From NCBI RefSeq assembly GCF_005938675.2, contig NZ_VCCH02000005.1, positions 62,001 to 126,000 on the forward strand: a stretch of 64,000 bases of DNA, read 5' to 3'. This document shows, one piece after another, positions 26,591-35,500 of the stretch. Origin of the DNA: Mycobacterium sp. KBS0706. Its GTDB lineage: Bacteria; Pseudomonadota; Alphaproteobacteria; DSM-16000; Inquilinaceae. The notes below the pieces were generated by a model. The model had not been told where the DNA came from and did no database searches. It saw only the letters and a program-made list of their open reading frames with translations. The stretch's first letter is position 1. Every line of letters starts with the position of its first letter. The translations under genes and the position numbers were made by a program.

Positions 26591-29089
26591 ATGACGGCCC
26601 CGACTGCGGCCCGGCGCCTGCAGGACTGGATCGCCGGCTACACCCCGCTGCCCGGCGTCCCGGACGAGCTGATCGGCCCGGACGGGAAGCCGCGCGCCTA
26701 TTGGCGGGACTTCCTCGACGTCATGTCCAGGCTGGCGCCGGAGGAGGCCGAGCGCCGCTTCGCCGCCGCCGACCGGCACATCCGTGATACCGGCGTGTCC
26801 TACCGCGTCCATGGCGAGAGCAGCGAGCGGTCCTGGCCGCTGAGCCGCGTGCCGCTGCTGGTCTCGGCGGCGGAGTGGCGCGAGATCGAGGCCGGCATAA
26901 TCCAGCGGGCCGAGCTGCTGGAGACCGTGCTGCGCGACCTCTATGGCGACGGCAGGCTGGTGGCAGACGGCGCGCTGCCGGCCGCCGCGGTCGCCGGCAG
27001 CCCCGACTTCCTGCGCCCGCTGCACGGCGTGGCGCCGCCGGGCGGGCGCTTCCTGCATCTCTACGCCGCCGATCTCGGCCGCGGCCCGGACGGGCGCTGG
27101 TGGGTGCTGAACGACCGCACCCAGGCGCCGTCCGGCGCCGGCTACGCGCTGGAGAACCGGCTGATCCTGTCCCGCGCCCTGCCGGCGCTGTATCACGAGA
27201 TGAATGTCGAGCGGCTGGCCCCCTTCTTCGGCGCGCTGCGCGCCGGGCTGGCGGCCGCGGCGGACCGGTCCGACCCGCGGATCTGCCTGCTCAGCTCCGG
27301 CCGCTACAGCGAGACCTATTTCGAGCAGGCGCATCTGGCCCGCTATCTCGGGCTGATGCTGGTCGAGGGCGACGACCTGGTGCTGCATGACGGGCGGATC
27401 CATGTCCGCACCATCGCCGGGCTGAAGCGCGCCGACGTGCTGTGGCGCCGGGTCGACGCCGATTTCTGCGACCCGCTGGAGCTGAACACATCGTCGCGGC
27501 TGGGCGTGCCGGGCCTGCTGGAGGCGATCCGTGGCGGCCAGGTGGTGGTCGCCAACATGCCCGGCGCCGGGCTGGCCGAGGCGCGCATCCTGCTGAGCTT
27601 CCTGCCGGCCTTGTGCCGCCGCCTGCGCGGCGAGGACCTGACGCTGCCGAACGTCGCCACCTGGTGGTGCGGCCAGCCGCAGGAACGGGAGACCGTGCTG
27701 GCCGCGCTGCCCGAGCTGGCCGTCGCGGCCGCCTTCGGCGCCACCGTCCCCGGCTTTCCGGGGCAGCCCTCGGTGCTGGGCGCCGAGACGCCGCAGCGGG
27801 CGCGGCTGGCGGCCGCGATCCGCACCCGTCCCGTCGACTATGTCGGGCAGGAGGTGGCGCGGCTGTCGACCACGCCGGCCTGGCAGGACGGCAAGCTGGT
27901 GCCGCGGCCCTTCGTGCTGCGCGTCTTCGCCGCAGCGACGCCGGATGGCTGGAAGGTGATGCCGGGCGGCTTCTGCCGCATCTCGGACCGGCTGGACGCG
28001 CGCGCCGTATCGATGGGCCAGGGCGTGCAGACGGCGGATGTCTGGATCCTGGCCGACCGTCCGGTCGAGCCGACCTCGCTGCTGCCGCGGCAGGACCGCG
28101 TCCCGATCCGCCGCATCGCCGGCAACCTACCGAGCCATGCCGCCGACAACCTGTTCTGGTTCGGCCGCTATCTCGAACGCGCCGAGGCGACGCTGCGCCT
28201 GGTGCGGCGGCTGTGCTCGAGCCTGGTCGAGGCCGACCCCGCGATCCAGGGCAGCGGCCAGACGCTGGACCGGCTGCAGAAGCTGCTGGTGGCGTGGGGC
28301 GCCGTGCCCCGCCCGAAGCCGGGCGACAGTGCCACGGCCGCCAGCGCCGTCGCCGCCGCGGCGCTGAACCAGGCCGAGAATTACGGCGCCGCGATCTCGC
28401 TGGTGCGCTCGGCGCGCCGCGCCTCCTCCGCCATCCGCGAGCGGCTGTCCGCCGATTCCTGGCCGCTGCTGGCCGAGCTCGAGGAGCGGCTGGGCGAGCC
28501 CGGCGACGCGGCGCTGTCGGAGGGCGAGACCTTCCACCGCGCCGACCGCGCCCTGCATGTGATCGCCGCCCTGTCCGGCCTGGCGCAGGAGAACATGAAC
28601 CAGGTCGCCGGCTGGCGCTTCCTCGACATGGGGCGGCGGATCGAGCGCGGCATCAACACCTGCCGCTTCGCCCGCCATCTGGCCGAGGCCGACACCACCA
28701 TCGACGACCTCGACGCGCTGCTCGATCTGATCGACTCCCAGATCAGCTACCGGTCGCGCTACGTCATCGGGCCGGCCCTGGCGCCGGTGCGCGACATGGT
28801 GATGCTGGATCCCTACAACCCGCGGGCGGTGGCCTTCCAGGTCGAGCGGCTGCTGGAGCATCTGAAGGCCCTACCGTCGCTGCGCGAGGACGGCATGCCG
28901 GAGGCGCCGCTGCGGCTGGCCACCATCATCTCCGGCACCTTGTCGGCGGCCCTGGCCGAATCCCTGGACAACACCCAGATCCTGGGCTTCGAGCAGAAGC
29001 TGATGCAGCTGTCCGAGGCGATCGCCGACCGCTACTTCCTGCAGGGCCGCAACGCGGCACGGCCAGAGAAGCTGACGGGGCTGTATTGA
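26591..29089 (+). CDS. Circularly permuted ATP-grasp / alpha-E fusion protein
   Basis: The ATG at 26591 has GGAGG five bases upstream; 832 residues. Residues about 60-485 are a circularly permuted ATP-grasp type 2 domain (YGDGRLVADGALP, RWWVLNDRTQAPSGAGYALE, FCDPLELNTSSRLGVPGL, RPFVLRVF, MPGGFCRIS), and about 505-825 an all-helical alpha-E domain (ADNLFWFGRYLERAEATLRL; QENMNQVAGWRFLDMGRRIE). In many bacteria the two halves are separate neighbouring genes; here they are fused. It is predicted to be a peptide or amide ligase working with the flanking transglutaminases. Comparative work on amidoligases describes this association; substrate unknown. Confidence 0.92.
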   Translation: MTAPTAARRLQDWIAGYTPLPGVPDELIGPDGKPRAYWRDFLDVMSRLAPEEAERRFAAADRHIRDTGVSYRVHGESSERSWPLSRVPLLVSAAEWREIEAGIIQRAELLETVLRDLYGDGRLVADGALPAAAVAGSPDFLRPLHGVAPPGGRFLHLYAADLGRGPDGRWWVLNDRTQAPSGAGYALENRLILSRALPALYHEMNVERLAPFFGALRAGLAAAADRSDPRICLLSSGRYSETYFEQAHLARYLGLMLVEGDDLVLHDGRIHVRTIAGLKRADVLWRRVDADFCDPLELNTSSRLGVPGLLEAIRGGQVVVANMPGAGLAEARILLSFLPALCRRLRGEDLTLPNVATWWCGQPQERETVLAALPELAVAAAFGATVPGFPGQPSVLGAETPQRARLAAAIRTRPVDYVGQEVARLSTTPAWQDGKLVPRPFVLRVFAAATPDGWKVMPGGFCRISDRLDARAVSMGQGVQTADVWILADRPVEPTSLLPRQDRVPIRRIAGNLPSHAADNLFWFGRYLERAEATLRLVRRLCSSLVEADPAIQGSGQTLDRLQKLLVAWGAVPRPKPGDSATAASAVAAAALNQAENYGAAISLVRSARRASSAIRERLSADSWPLLAELEERLGEPGDAALSEGETFHRADRALHVIAALSGLAQENMNQVAGWRFLDMGRRIERGINTCRFARHLAEADTTIDDLDALLDLIDSQISYRSRYVIGPALAPVRDMVMLDPYNPRAVAFQVERLLEHLKALPSLREDGMPEAPLRLATIISGTLSAALAESLDNTQILGFEQKLMQLSEAIADRYFLQGRNAARPEKLTGLY

Positions 29090-29120
29090 TGCCGGTGGTC
29101 GGGCCATTCACGCCAGAACC

Positions 29121-29208
29121 GTCATGGCGAGGCGCGCAGCGCCGTGGCCATCCAGGGGCCGGTGCGAGCGGCCCTGGATGGCCACGCCCCTTCGGGGCTC
29201 GCCATGAC
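29121..29208. repeat. GTCATGGCGAG palindromic repeat, copy 1
   Basis: An 88-bp imperfect palindrome: GTCATGGCGAG at the left end, TGGCCATCCAG inside, then CTGGATGGCCAC and CTCGCCATGAC. Copies at 30168-30257 and 35501-35592 share ends and inner arms but differ in the loop. It lies between two cotranscribed-looking genes and could act as an RNA hairpin. Confidence 0.82.
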
Positions 29209-29242
29209 GCTTCAATGTGTCGAGTGTGGTGAACCCTCCCGC

Positions 29243-30124
29243 ATGATCTACGACATCCGTCACCTCTCGACCTACGCCTATGAGACGCCGGTCAGCTTCG
29301 CCCGCTGCGTGCTGCGCCTGTTGCCCAGCGACCGGCCGGAGCAACGGGTGCTGTCGCGGGCGATCGAGGTCAAGCCAGTGCCGGCCGCCTCCGGGGCGCG
29401 GCGCAGCTTCTTCGGCAACGACGTGGTCACCGTCACCATCGAGGCGGCGCATCGCGAACTCAAGGTCGACGCCCGATCGCGGGTCGAGGTGACGCGGGAC
29501 ACCGGCGACCTGCTGCGCCAGGCCAGCCGGCCGTGGGAAGACGTGCGCGAGCGCGCCTTCGCCGCCGCGACGCTGGCCCCGTCCTCTCCCGCCCATTACC
29601 TGTATCCGAGCCGCCTGGTGCCGATCCTCGGGCCCCTGTCGGCCTACGCCCGTGTCAGCTTTCCGCCGGGCCGCCCGATCCTGGAGGCCGCCACCGAGTT
29701 GATGCAGCGGATCAAGGCCGACTTCGCCTACGACCCGAAGGCGACCGTGGTCTCGACCCCGCTGATCGAGGCGTTCGAGGCCCGCCGCGGCGTGTGCCAG
29801 GACTTCGCCCACATCATGATTGCCTGCCTGCGCGGCCTCGGCCTGCCGGCAGCCTATGTCAGCGGTTATCTGCGCACCCTGCCGCCGCCCGGCAAGAAGC
29901 GGCTGGAGGGCGCCGACGCCACCCATGCCTGGGTCACGGCGTGGTGCGGCGAGGAGTTCGGCTGGCTCGGCTTCGACCCGACCAATGCGGTGCTGGTCGA
30001 GAACGACCACATCGTCCTCGCCAGCGGCCGCGACTATGCCGATGTGTCGCCGATCGACGGCGTCATCCTCGGCGCCGGATCGCAGGCCCTGACCGTGAAG
30101 GTCGACGTCGTCCCGGTGACCTGA
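29243..30124 (+). CDS. Transglutaminase-like cysteine peptidase family protein
   Basis: From the ATG at 29243 the product has 293 residues. An N-terminal beta domain (MIYDIRHLSTYAYETPV, about 1-90) precedes the transglutaminase core with Cys185 (GVCQDFAH), His228 (DATHAWV) and Asp245 (GFDPTN). No signal peptide was found. An upstream in-frame ATG at 29144 is rejected because its codons lie in the palindromic repeat. It is the third gene of the ATP-grasp/alpha-E cluster and is probably the hydrolytic or transamidating partner. Confidence 0.92.
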   Translation: MIYDIRHLSTYAYETPVSFARCVLRLLPSDRPEQRVLSRAIEVKPVPAASGARRSFFGNDVVTVTIEAAHRELKVDARSRVEVTRDTGDLLRQASRPWEDVRERAFAAATLAPSSPAHYLYPSRLVPILGPLSAYARVSFPPGRPILEAATELMQRIKADFAYDPKATVVSTPLIEAFEARRGVCQDFAHIMIACLRGLGLPAAYVSGYLRTLPPPGKKRLEGADATHAWVTAWCGEEFGWLGFDPTNAVLVENDHIVLASGRDYADVSPIDGVILGAGSQALTVKVDVVPVT

Positions 30125-30167
30125 CACCGGCTCTCTCCCTCAAGGCACAGCAACCGCTCCCCTCTCC

Positions 30168-30257
30168 GTCATGGCGAGCCCCGAAGGGGCGTGGCCATCC
30201 AGGGCCGTGCGCACCGGCCCCTGGATGGACACGTCGGCTTCGCCTCCTCGCCATGAC
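30168..30257. repeat. GTCATGGCGAG palindromic repeat, copy 2
   Basis: A 90-bp copy with ends GTCATGGCGAG and CTCGCCATGAC, inner arms TGGCCATCCAG and CTGGATGGAC. It lies 35 bases after the transglutaminase stop codon and may double as a transcript end. The rest of 30125-30313 holds nothing recognisable. Confidence 0.8.
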
Positions 30258-30313
30258 GCGGAGGGCCGCCGGGACGGCACGGTTGACTCCAGGCCTCGCG
30301 TCCGCTTAAGTGG

Positions 30314-30329
30314 TCTTACCACGGTAAGA
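30314..30329. promoter_or_regulatory. FadR-type operator before the GntR/isomerase operon
   Basis: TCTTACC-AC-GGTAAGA is a perfect 7-bp dyad five bases before the ATG of the GntR-family regulator. It overlaps TGGTCTTACCA (30311-30321), which fits the FadR-subfamily pattern with GT and AC half-sites. Autorepression of the operon at 30335-35463 is the simplest reading. Confidence 0.65.
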
Positions 30330-30334
30330 ACACT

Positions 30335-31078
30335 ATGACCGACCTCATCAAGCTCACCCGCGATCCCGACGACGCGCCCGGCGGCTACGCCAAGGTCTTC
30401 GCCTTCCTGCGCGAGCAGTTGCTGTCCGGCGCGCTGAAGACCGGCGACCGGCTGCTGCCGGAGCGCGACCTGTCGGCGCTGCTGGGGGTCGGTCGGCCGG
30501 TGCTGCGCGAGGCGCTGCGGGCGCTGGCGATGCTGGGCGCGGTCGAGATCCGGCACGGCGTCGGCACCATCGTGCGCCAGCCCGACGCCTCGACCCTGGG
30601 CGAGTTCTTCACCTTCGCCCTGGCGCAACAATCCGACGCCATCGACGACGTCATGGAGGCGCGGATCGCGATCGAGTGCCAGGCCGTGCGCCTGGCCTGC
30701 CGCCGCGCCACCCTGGCGGATTTCGAGCGCGTCCGGGCCGCTCTGCAGCGGATCGAGGCCACGATCGACGACCCGGTGGCAGGCGGCGAGGCCGACTTCG
30801 ACTTCCACAACGGCATCGTCCAGGCCGGACGATCGGAGACGCTGCGCAGCGTCTACGCAGCCATCTCCGACCTGGTGCACCGGTCGCATCGCGGGCGGCG
30901 CGAGCTGATCCTCAAGGTGCCGGGCATCCGATCGTTCCTGATCGACCACCACCACCGGATCTTCGAGGCGCTGGTGGCGCGCGACGTGCAGCGCTCGGAC
31001 GAGTTGCTGCGCCGCCATTTCGAGATCGGCGACGAGTATCGCCGCAAGGCCTTCGAGACGCCCAGGCCGCAAGGCTGA
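30335..31078 (+). CDS. FadR/GntR-family transcriptional regulator
   Basis: The 247-residue protein has an N-terminal winged helix (LLPERDLSALLGVGRPVLREAL, about 45-66) and an FCD C-terminal domain (EARIAIECQAVRLAC, DFDFHNGIVQAG, IDHHHRIFEALVARD with the His residues of the metal/ligand pocket). It leads an operon with an RpiB-type isomerase, a dehydrogenase and a PAAT-type ABC transporter. The dyad at 30314-30329 is its probable operator. No strong Shine-Dalgarno precedes the ATG. Confidence 0.9.
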   Translation: MTDLIKLTRDPDDAPGGYAKVFAFLREQLLSGALKTGDRLLPERDLSALLGVGRPVLREALRALAMLGAVEIRHGVGTIVRQPDASTLGEFFTFALAQQSDAIDDVMEARIAIECQAVRLACRRATLADFERVRAALQRIEATIDDPVAGGEADFDFHNGIVQAGRSETLRSVYAAISDLVHRSHRGRRELILKVPGIRSFLIDHHHRIFEALVARDVQRSDELLRRHFEIGDEYRRKAFETPRPQG

Positions 31079-31097
31079 CGGTCCACCCGACAAGACT

Positions 31098-31556
31098 ATG
31101 GAGACTCCGTTGAAGATCGTGATCGGCTGCGACCATGCCGGCTTTCCCCTGAAGCGCGAGATCGCCGACTTCGTCGCGGGCCTCGGCCACGCGGTGACGG
31201 ACGTGGGCAGCCACACCCCCGACCCGGTCGACTTCCCGGACATCGCCCGGGCGGTCTGCGCCGCCGTCACCGGTGGGACGGCCGATCGCGGCCTGATGAT
31301 CTGCGGCACCGGCGTCGGCGCCGCCATCGCCGCCAACAAGATCCGCGGCATCCGCGCCGCCGTCTGCCACGATGTCCATTCGGCGCATCAGGCGGTCGAG
31401 CATGACGACGTCAACGTGATGTGCGTCGGCGCCCAGATCGTCGGCCCCTGGCTGGCGCGCGACCTGGTCGCCGCCTATCTCGCCGCCGAATTCGAGCCCA
31501 GCGAGGACTTCAAGCGCCGGGTCGAGAAGCTGGCGCAACTGGAGCGGGAGGGCTGA
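31098..31556 (+). CDS. RpiB/LacA/LacB family sugar-phosphate isomerase
   Basis: The 152-residue protein has the RpiB fold signatures: IVIGCDHAGFPLK with Asp12-His13, catalytic Cys69 in ICGTGVGAAIAANK, VCHDVHSAHQAVEHDD and VMCVGAQIVG. The family interconverts aldose and ketose phosphates (ribose-5-P, galactose-6-P, erythrulose-4-P, allose-6-P). The operon lacks other pentose-phosphate genes, so a non-ribose substrate is likely. ATG at 31098 is reported, but the TTG at 31110 has GGAG six bases upstream and gives the common MKIVIGCDHAG start. Confidence 0.88.
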   Translation: METPLKIVIGCDHAGFPLKREIADFVAGLGHAVTDVGSHTPDPVDFPDIARAVCAAVTGGTADRGLMICGTGVGAAIAANKIRGIRAAVCHDVHSAHQAVEHDDVNVMCVGAQIVGPWLARDLVAAYLAAEFEPSEDFKRRVEKLAQLEREG

Positions 31557-31559
31557 GCC

Positions 31560-32465
31560 ATGGCGGAGCCCCGTCACACCGTCGGCTTCATCGGCCTCGG
31601 CACCATGGGCCGCGAGATGGCCGCCAACCTGCTGCGCGCCGGCCATGCCGTGCAGGCCTATGACGTGGTGCCGGCCGCGGTCGACGCGCTGCCGGCACAG
31701 GGCGCCGTCCCCGCCGCCAGCGTGGCCGAGGCGGCCGCGGGCGCCGACATCGTCGTCACCATGCTGCCCGACACGCCGCAGGTCGAGGAGGTCGTGTACG
31801 CCGTCCCCGGCGGGCTGCTGGCGGCGCCGCCGCGCGGCCGGCTGGTGGTCGACATGAGCACGATCTCGCCGCAGGCGGTGCGGCGGATGCACGCCGACCT
31901 CGCCGCCGCCGGCATCGACCTGCTCGACGCCCCGGTCTCCGGCGGGCCGCAGGGAGCCCGTGCCGCCACGCTGACGATCATGGCCGGCGGCGCCCGCTCC
32001 GCCTTCGACCGGGCGCTGCCGGTGCTGCGCGGCATGGGCACCACCATCACCCATGTCGGCGACAGCGGCGCCGGCCAGACGGTGAAGCTGTGCAATCAGC
32101 TGATCTGCGGCATCAATCTGCAGGCGATCTGCGAGGCGCTGGCGTTGGGCCGGGCCTGCGGCGTCGACCTGGACCAGATGCGCGAGGTGCTGCTCGGCGG
32201 CTCCGCCGCCTCCTGGATGCTGGACCGGCTCGGCCCGGCGATGATCTCCGGCGATTCCGGCGCCGGCTTCCGCATCGACCTGATGCTGAAGGACCTGCGG
32301 CTGGTGCAGGAGCTGGCCTATGGCAAGGCCGTGCCCCTGCCCGCCACGGCGCTGGTCACCAGCCAGTATCTCGACGCCCGGGCTCATGGCGAGGGCGGCA
32401 ACGGCAACCAGGCCCTGTTCCGCGTCTATGACCGCATGAGCGGGCAGTCCCCGAACGCCGGATAG
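31560..32465 (+). CDS. Beta-hydroxyacid dehydrogenase (HIBADH/GarR family)
   Basis: The 301-residue protein has the N-terminal NAD(P) motif VGFIGLGTMGREMAANLLRAG, the substrate-binding DAPVSGGPQGARAATLTIMAGG (about 123-144), catalytic Lys176 in GAGQTVKLCNQ, and the helical C-terminal domain with KDLRLVQELA. Relatives reduce tartronate semialdehyde or oxidise 3-hydroxyisobutyrate, 6-phosphogluconate-like or threonate-type acids. Three bases separate it from the isomerase gene. Position after an aldose/ketose isomerase suggests that it works on a hydroxy acid or a semialdehyde of the same pathway. Confidence 0.88.
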   Translation: MAEPRHTVGFIGLGTMGREMAANLLRAGHAVQAYDVVPAAVDALPAQGAVPAASVAEAAAGADIVVTMLPDTPQVEEVVYAVPGGLLAAPPRGRLVVDMSTISPQAVRRMHADLAAAGIDLLDAPVSGGPQGARAATLTIMAGGARSAFDRALPVLRGMGTTITHVGDSGAGQTVKLCNQLICGINLQAICEALALGRACGVDLDQMREVLLGGSAASWMLDRLGPAMISGDSGAGFRIDLMLKDLRLVQELAYGKAVPLPATALVTSQYLDARAHGEGGNGNQALFRVYDRMSGQSPNAG

Positions 32466-32476
32466 AGGAGCGGGCA

Positions 32477-33160
32477 ATGGGCGTGTCCCTCGATTTCTCC
32501 GTCGTGCTCGAGCGCTGGCCGATGTTCCTGGACGGCGCCTGGCTGACCATCCGGCTGGCCCTGGCCTCGACGGTGCTGGGCTTCGCGCTGGGCACGCTGT
32601 GCGCGATCGGCCGGCGCGGCGGGTCGGCCTGGCTGTCGCGGCTGTGCGGCATCTATGTCGAGGCGATCCGGAACACGCCCTTCCTGGTGCAGATCTTCGT
32701 CGTCTATTTCGGCCTGTCCAGCCTGGGCCTGTCGCTGCCGGCCGTCACCGTCGCGGTGATCGCGCTGGTCATCAATGTCGGCGCCTACACCGCCGAGATC
32801 ATGCGCGCCGGCTTCGATTCCATCCACAAGGGGCAGCTCGAGGCCGGGGAGTGCCTCGGCCTGTCGCGGGCGCAGATCTATTGGCACGTAGTCCTGCGTC
32901 CGGCGATGGAGCGGGTCTATCCCGCCCTCACCAGCCAGTTCGTGCTGCTGATGCTGGCCTCCTCCGTCGTCTCGCAGATCTCGGCCGAGGAGCTAACGGC
33001 GGTCGCCAACTTCATCCAGTCCGACACCTACCGCGCCTTCGAGACCTACATCGTCGTCGCGCTGCTCTACATCGCCCTCTCGCTGCTGATGCGGGCCGGT
33101 TTCTGGGGGCTGGGCCTGGCGCTCTTCCCGCGCCGCCGCCGGCTCGGCACGCCGCTCTGA
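32477..33160 (+). CDS. PAAT-type ABC transporter permease 1
   Basis: The 227-residue inner-membrane protein has five predicted spans and the polar amino-acid transporter signatures GIYVEAIRNTPFLVQIF and the EAA loop EAGECLGLSRAQIYWHVVLRPAM. It pairs with the permease encoded 13 bases downstream. Substrate is unknown; PAAT systems take up amino acids, opines and some related acids. Confidence 0.92.
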   Translation: MGVSLDFSVVLERWPMFLDGAWLTIRLALASTVLGFALGTLCAIGRRGGSAWLSRLCGIYVEAIRNTPFLVQIFVVYFGLSSLGLSLPAVTVAVIALVINVGAYTAEIMRAGFDSIHKGQLEAGECLGLSRAQIYWHVVLRPAMERVYPALTSQFVLLMLASSVVSQISAEELTAVANFIQSDTYRAFETYIVVALLYIALSLLMRAGFWGLGLALFPRRRRLGTPL

Positions 33161-33173
33161 CCGCGAGGACGCC

Positions 33174-33845
33174 ATGCAGACCGGACTGAACCTGAACCAT
33201 CTCGACTTCCTGCTGCAGGGCGCGCTGTGGACCCTGGTGCTGTCGCTGATGGCGCTGATCGGCGGCGGCGTGGTCGGCTTCGGCGTCGCCCTCGGCCGCA
33301 TCGCGCCGAGCCGCCTGCTGCGCGCCGCCATCGGCGGCTACGTCCAGCTGATCCAGGGCACGCCGCTCTTGGTGCTGCTGTTCCTGACCTATTTCGGCCT
33401 GCCGGCGCTGGGCGTCGAGGTGCCGCCGCTGCTGGCCGCCGGCGTGTCGCTGACGATCTATGTCAGCGCCTATCTCGGCGAGATCTGGCGCGGCTGCCTG
33501 GAGGCTGTGCCGAAGCCGCAATGGGAGGCGGCGGAGTGCCTGGCGCTGAGCCGCAGCCAGCGCCTGTTCAAGGTGATCCTGCCGCAGGCCGTGCGCCTGG
33601 CCACGCCGCCGACCGTCGGCTTCATGGTGCAGATCATCAAGAACACGTCGCTGGCCTCGGTGGTCGGCTTCGTCGAGTTGGCCCGGGCCGGGCAGATCGT
33701 CAACAACTCGATCTTCCAGCCCTTCGCGATCTACATGGTGATCGCCGTTCTCTACTTCGCCATGTGCTACCCGATCTCGCTGCTCAGCCGCCGGCTGGAG
33801 CGCCGGACCGGCCGCGCGCCGCGGCTGAAGCCGGCCCTCGCCTGA
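33174..33845 (+). CDS. PAAT-type ABC transporter permease 2
   Basis: The 223-residue protein has five predicted spans, GGYVQLIQGTPLLVLLFLTYFG and the EAA loop EAAECLALSRSQRLFKVILPQAV, typical of HisQ/HisM-GlnP family permeases. It overlaps nothing but is 13 bases after permease 1 and 34 before the ATPase gene. The two permeases form the heterodimeric channel. Confidence 0.92.
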   Translation: MQTGLNLNHLDFLLQGALWTLVLSLMALIGGGVVGFGVALGRIAPSRLLRAAIGGYVQLIQGTPLLVLLFLTYFGLPALGVEVPPLLAAGVSLTIYVSAYLGEIWRGCLEAVPKPQWEAAECLALSRSQRLFKVILPQAVRLATPPTVGFMVQIIKNTSLASVVGFVELARAGQIVNNSIFQPFAIYMVIAVLYFAMCYPISLLSRRLERRTGRAPRLKPALA

Positions 33846-33879
33846 CCGGGCCTCAAAAAGACATCAGGGAGAGAACGCG

Positions 33880-34608
33880 ATGACCGCGATGGTGACGCTG
33901 CAGGACGTGCGCAAGAGCTTCGGCGAGCTGACCGTGCTCGACGGCGTGTCCTTCGCCGTCGAGAAGGGCCAGGTCACCGCCCTGATCGGCCGCAGCGGGT
34001 CGGGCAAGAGCACGGCGCTGCGCTGCATCGACCGGCTGGAGACGATCGACGGCGGCGAGATCACGGTCTGCGACCACAAGGTCAGCGACCCGGAGATCGA
34101 CCTGCGCCGGCTGCGGCTTGACGTCGGCATCGTGTTCCAGAGCTACAACCTGTTCCCGCATCTGACCATCGAGCAGAACATCACCCTGGCCCCGGTATCG
34201 GTGAAGAAGGTGGCGCGGGCCGAGGCCCGGGCCCTGGCCCGCGGCGTGCTGGACCAGGTCGGCCTCGGCGAGAAGGCCGATGCCTATCCCGAGCAGCTGT
34301 CGGGCGGCCAGCAGCAGCGCGCCGCCATCGCCCGGTCGTTGGCGATGCAGCCCCAGGTGATGCTGTTCGACGAGGTCACCTCGGCCCTCGACCCCGAGTT
34401 GAAGGGCGAGGTGCTGAAGGTGATGGAGGACCTGGCCGCCCGCGGCATGACGATGATCATGGTCACCCACGAGATGGGCTTCGCCCGCCGGGTGGCCGAC
34501 CGGATCGTCTTCATGCATCGCGGCCGGGTGCATGAGCAGGGGCCGGCCGAGATCCTGGCCAAACCCGAAACACCGGAGCTGCAGCAGTTCGTCGCCAACG
34601 AGCTCTGA
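33880..34608 (+). CDS. PAAT-type ABC transporter ATPase
   Basis: The 242-residue protein has Walker A GRSGSGKST, signature LSGGQQQR, Walker B VMLFDEVTSALD and switch histidine in MVTHEMGFARRV, as in GlnQ/HisP ATPases. ATG at 33880 has GGGAG about nine bases upstream. It energises the two permeases encoded just upstream. Nothing unusual. Confidence 0.94.
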   Translation: MTAMVTLQDVRKSFGELTVLDGVSFAVEKGQVTALIGRSGSGKSTALRCIDRLETIDGGEITVCDHKVSDPEIDLRRLRLDVGIVFQSYNLFPHLTIEQNITLAPVSVKKVARAEARALARGVLDQVGLGEKADAYPEQLSGGQQQRAAIARSLAMQPQVMLFDEVTSALDPELKGEVLKVMEDLAARGMTMIMVTHEMGFARRVADRIVFMHRGRVHEQGPAEILAKPETPELQQFVANEL

Positions 34609-34650
34609 GCCCGGCTTTCCAACCAGAACACAGACATGGAGGAGATGCAG

Positions 34651-35463
34651 ATGCAGCCGTCAATCCGCTGGGGCCGGGCGATCGCCCTGGCCTGCGCCCT
34701 GAGCCTCGGGGCATTGCTTCAGGGCACCGGGGCCGCACATGCGGACGTGCTGGACGACATCATGGCCGCCAAGAAGATCCGGATCGCGACCGACCTGGCG
34801 ATTCCGCCCTCGGGCATGATCGACGACCAGATGAAGCCGACCGGCTCCGACGTCGAGACCGCGCAACTCCTGGCGAAGGACTGGGGGCTGGAGCTGGAGT
34901 TCGTGCAGACCACGGGCGCCACCCGCATCCCGAACGTGCAGACCGGCAAGGCCGATATCATCATCTCGACCCTGTCGGTGACGCCGGAGCGGGCGAAGGT
35001 GATCGACTTCTCCAAGCCCTATGCCGCGTTGCAATCGGTGATCGGCGCCCCGGCCGACGACCCCATCAAGGATTGGGCTGACCTGCAGGGCAAGTCGGTG
35101 ACCGTCACCCGCGGCACCACCCAGGACACCGAGCTGACCAAGCTGGCGGCGGAGAAGGGCTTCCAGGTCGTGCGCTACGACGACGACGCCACGATGGTGA
35201 CCGCCGCCGTCTCCGGCCAGGCCGAGATCGTCGCCACCTCGGCGACGCTGGTGAACCAGATCAAGGCGAAGGCGCCGGACCGCGCCTTCGAGCCGAAGTT
35301 CCTGATCCGCACCTTCGACCTCGCCATCGGGCTGCGCAAAGGCGAGCCGAAGCTCATGGAGAAGCTGAACGAGTGGGTGTCGGCCAACCTGAAGAACCGC
35401 AAGCTGAACGACATCTACCAGAAGTACCACGGCTCGCCGCTGCCCGAGGCGATGCTGCAGTAA
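34651..35463 (+). CDS. PAAT-type substrate-binding protein
   Basis: From the ATG at 34651, placed six bases after GGAGGAG, the product has 270 residues. A Sec signal peptide (MQPSIRWGR, hydrophobic AIALACALSLGALLQG, cleavage after AHA-D) precedes an SBP_bac_3 domain (RIATDLAIPPSGMIDDQ; GKADIIISTLSVTPERAKVIDFSKPYA). It binds the ligand in the periplasm. ATGs at 34636 and 34645 are rejected because they precede or overlap the ribosome-binding signal. Confidence 0.92.
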   Translation: MQPSIRWGRAIALACALSLGALLQGTGAAHADVLDDIMAAKKIRIATDLAIPPSGMIDDQMKPTGSDVETAQLLAKDWGLELEFVQTTGATRIPNVQTGKADIIISTLSVTPERAKVIDFSKPYAALQSVIGAPADDPIKDWADLQGKSVTVTRGTTQDTELTKLAAEKGFQVVRYDDDATMVTAAVSGQAEIVATSATLVNQIKAKAPDRAFEPKFLIRTFDLAIGLRKGEPKLMEKLNEWVSANLKNRKLNDIYQKYHGSPLPEAMLQ

Positions 35464-35500
35464 GGATGGTTGGAGGTGCCCGCAGGGCAATAAACCAACC

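Noticed and set aside
29144..29242. Upstream ATG start for the transglutaminase
   Set aside because: The added 33 codons are translated palindromic repeat, not conserved protein.
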